The notes under the pieces: model-generated | Told to the model about the DNA's origin: nothing | What the model saw: the letters and a program-made list of their open reading frames with translations, nothing else | Database searches by the model: none | Shown: positions 61,787-64,000 of the stretch, piece by piece | Layout of the letters: every line of letters begins with the position of its first letter | How positions within the stretch are numbered: position 1 is the first letter of the stretch | Position numbers and translations under genes: made by a program | Assembly: GCF_051020975.1 (NCBI RefSeq) | Contig: NC_135037.1 | Span: 8,804,001-8,868,000 of the forward strand | Direction: 5' to 3' | From: Osmia lignaria lignaria | Lineage: Eukaryota > Arthropoda > Insecta > Hymenoptera > Megachilidae | DNA length: 64,000 nucleotides

Positions 61787-64000
61787 GTAACTGAACGTAA
61801 CAGTAACAAAAAGCTGTCGAGTTACAATGGGGGTGAGGATGTAATTGCGCTCTCCGCCGGTGGTTTAACAAAGGACACTCGACTATATGTTACAATCTCG
61901 ATTTCGTCGCCTGATCCTCGAGCAGACTCCGCAGCGTCCTGTCGAACTCTTCGACGGGAAAAATCGGGGACGGTGGTCGAGTGACCTCTCAAATGGATCA
62001 GCCGCCATTGTACGCTTTGTTTTGAGGTAACAAAACAGAAAATGCGCTCCATACGCGGCCGGCATTGTAGTCAATTAACGAGCAACTGGAGAGAAAAACT
62101 GCTGCACTTCACCGATCTAGATTTTGGTAACTTCTTTTGCTCGAGGATTTTCGTTCCACTCCTGTGGGAAGACAAAAGGGATCTATTCAATTCATTTTTT
62201 AATTTTATACTCCTGTGGTTGTATAATAGCTGCTTCATTAATATTTCATTTCTTTTTACAAATAAAAGGATATATCAATTCATTTTTATCTACTAAATTA
62301 TATTTTCAATTTAAATATTTTCCTCATTGTATCATAGATTTTAAAAACAGTCCTAAATAAGTAACCTTGCTCTGATTTCAAAACAACAGTGGTTTGAAAG
62401 GTAAAACTGTTTCACTACCAATTGTATCCGTTGCTTTGTTTCCTCATCTTGTTTAAGAAGACTCGCAGCACGCGGTTGGAGCGGTATTTACATCTGCTCG
62501 TCCCAAAAAAAAATTCTGCGAACTGTCCAGATCGAAGGGCCAGCCCCCTTTTGGACTACGTTCACCGATACTTTTGGGCGGACTGTTTACCTGAGTAATT
62601 TGTCAGCGTACAATGTTCGAATCCGAAATCCTTCAGCCTTCAGCCTTCAGGGACTCCGCGGTCACCTTTTAATCCAACCTTTAGCTGCCGTACCAATGCT
62701 TTGTGCTTTGTGTTAGACTCTGATGCGCGACTCGGGCGACGTTTGAGATCGCAACTCTTGTTACTTGACACTTTTTCTTTGGATATTATGTATTTTTCAA
62801 TTGCATATTTCATATTTTTGCAATATTAGAAGATTATTCAAGGAATTATATTAGACAGATGATAATTATTTATCATATATTGAAAAATGACTAATTTTCA
62901 AAGTGAAATTATAATCGTATTTAATGGCATGAAATATTAGTAAAATTATGAATATTTAATGAAGTATTAAGTGACACAAAGTTTCCCTTATGTAATGACT
63001 TGTCATATTTGAGGTACAAGAAACCACCAAAGAAAGGTTTTTCGCAAACTTCGAAAGAAGAAAAATGGGCACTTAGGGTATTCAATTTTTAATGTAAATT
63101 TATAGCTACAATTATGCTAGCTTTCAAATTGAATAGATAAAACTGTTGAACCATTGAACTGTTGAATAATTAAAATTGTAAAATAAAAATTTTATAGTAA
63201 AATATTGAAAAGAATAATTCTACCTGCATAAACAGTCATCAATTCTTCTTGTCCTTTATAGAAATTGAAGAACTGTTACAAGAATCACTCGAAAGCACAA
63301 CCTTACATCCTTTTAGGAGAATAACCCGACGCGACGTTCGTTACATCGTCGAACGTCTCGAGTGACTGAGGAATTAAGCTGGTACCTATCGAGGTGCTAT
63401 GTATCAATACAAACAGATTTATGAGCAAAGGAACGCAACGACTGTTAAGTGGCAACATTTCAGGGTTCAGCCATGCGAATCAGAAGAGTCACTCGAACAC
63501 CGTTGGAGCCAGCGCCGACACATTTCCCGCATCACTCTTTTATTTCATCTTCAAACTCGTGAGAATATTTTTTACTACGATGCGTTTCTTTTGAAATTCT
63601 ATAAAAAATATGTATAAAAAGTTCTGCAATGATATACGAAATAATAAAATAAAATTTTATTGAATTGTTTATCTATTCTTTGTACATTTCCAATTTAAAT
63701 TTTCACTCTGTATTGAAGTTTCAAAGATCCCTTAAACAAATTCAATTACACCGGAGAAAGTCTGAATAAATAAATATCTTTGTGCAACTGGGAGGCTATA
63801 CACACTTGATTGTAACATCGAATAATCAACCCCGAAAAGGATCATTGATCCGGGATCATCGTTAAAAATAACAGAACGTATTTATCCGAGAGGGTGTGTG
63901 ACATTCTTTACAAAGAACACGGTGCAGACTTTGCCAGCCAACTTCCATCGGTATACTCGAATGCTTTTTCACCGGTCAACCAAAACGATTATTTACCCGT

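Larger units (their letters stand above)
53062..64000. other. Gene-poor right end
   Basis: No complete gene is visible in about 11 kb. The stretch alternates AT-rich sequence with GC-richer patches at about 53.8-54.3, 54.6-54.9, 56.3-57.4, 57.9-58.5, 58.9-59.6, 59.9-60.2, 60.5-61.0 and 61.5-62.1 kb. These may be conserved non-coding or exonic. It holds a TTAA element copy (53462-53661), a larger inverted-repeat element (55092-55454) and three candidate exons listed separately. Long introns or a regulatory region of a gene extending rightwards would explain the pattern. Confidence 0.4.

Noticed and set aside
1..64000. tRNA, rRNA or other structured RNA genes
   Set aside because: None was recognised on either strand by eye; a covariance-model search was not possible here.

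Overview
The window looks like a stretch of insect nuclear genome, most likely hymenopteran and bee-like. It is very AT-rich between genes, with small GC- and CpG-rich islands. Genes are split by short GT-AG introns, secreted-protein genes begin with 12-15 nt first coding exons, and small TTAA-flanked inverted-repeat elements are scattered through it. Species identification is an inference; nothing here fixes the genus. All gene models come from reading exons, splice sites and reading phase by eye.

Left part (3.4-20.8 kb): three ordinary genes. A proton-coupled amino acid transporter (SLC36/PAT family, 7 coding exons, + strand) ends tail-to-tail with a CD36-family scavenger receptor (8 coding exons, - strand). 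The receptor is head-to-head, across about 1 kb, with a ZAD/C2H2 zinc-finger gene (6 coding exons, + strand). The zinc-finger gene has a 3 kb CpG-rich island inside its large second intron. That island looks like a second promoter, which would make a protein lacking the ZAD.

Middle and right part (26.7-53.1 kb): a cluster of secreted, glutamine/proline-rich proteins. One is a classical RR-1 cuticle protein (- strand). The other three (+ strand, at 33.3, 40.9 and 50.6 kb) have no family I recognise. They share a gene architecture (4-codon first exon, phase-1 second intron, TATA box), Q/P-rich tandem repeats, and one recurring short motif with the core LL[QK][FY]QAQxPY. Two of them also carry R-x-R-R-Q-A sites resembling furin cleavage sites. 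This family is the best candidate for something undescribed. Between the first two members lies a 459 bp inverted-repeat-flanked tandem array with several near-perfect CTCF-type motifs, 0.3 kb upstream of the middle gene's TATA box.

Right end (53-64 kb): no complete gene. Two coding-looking exons with good donors (60.56-60.76 kb and a signal-peptide exon at 61.68 kb) may belong to genes continuing past the window. A third candidate lies at 57.95 kb.

Small non-autonomous DNA elements recur: six TTAA-flanked elements, two hAT-like elements (one in the 3' UTR of a cluster gene), and two other inverted-repeat elements.
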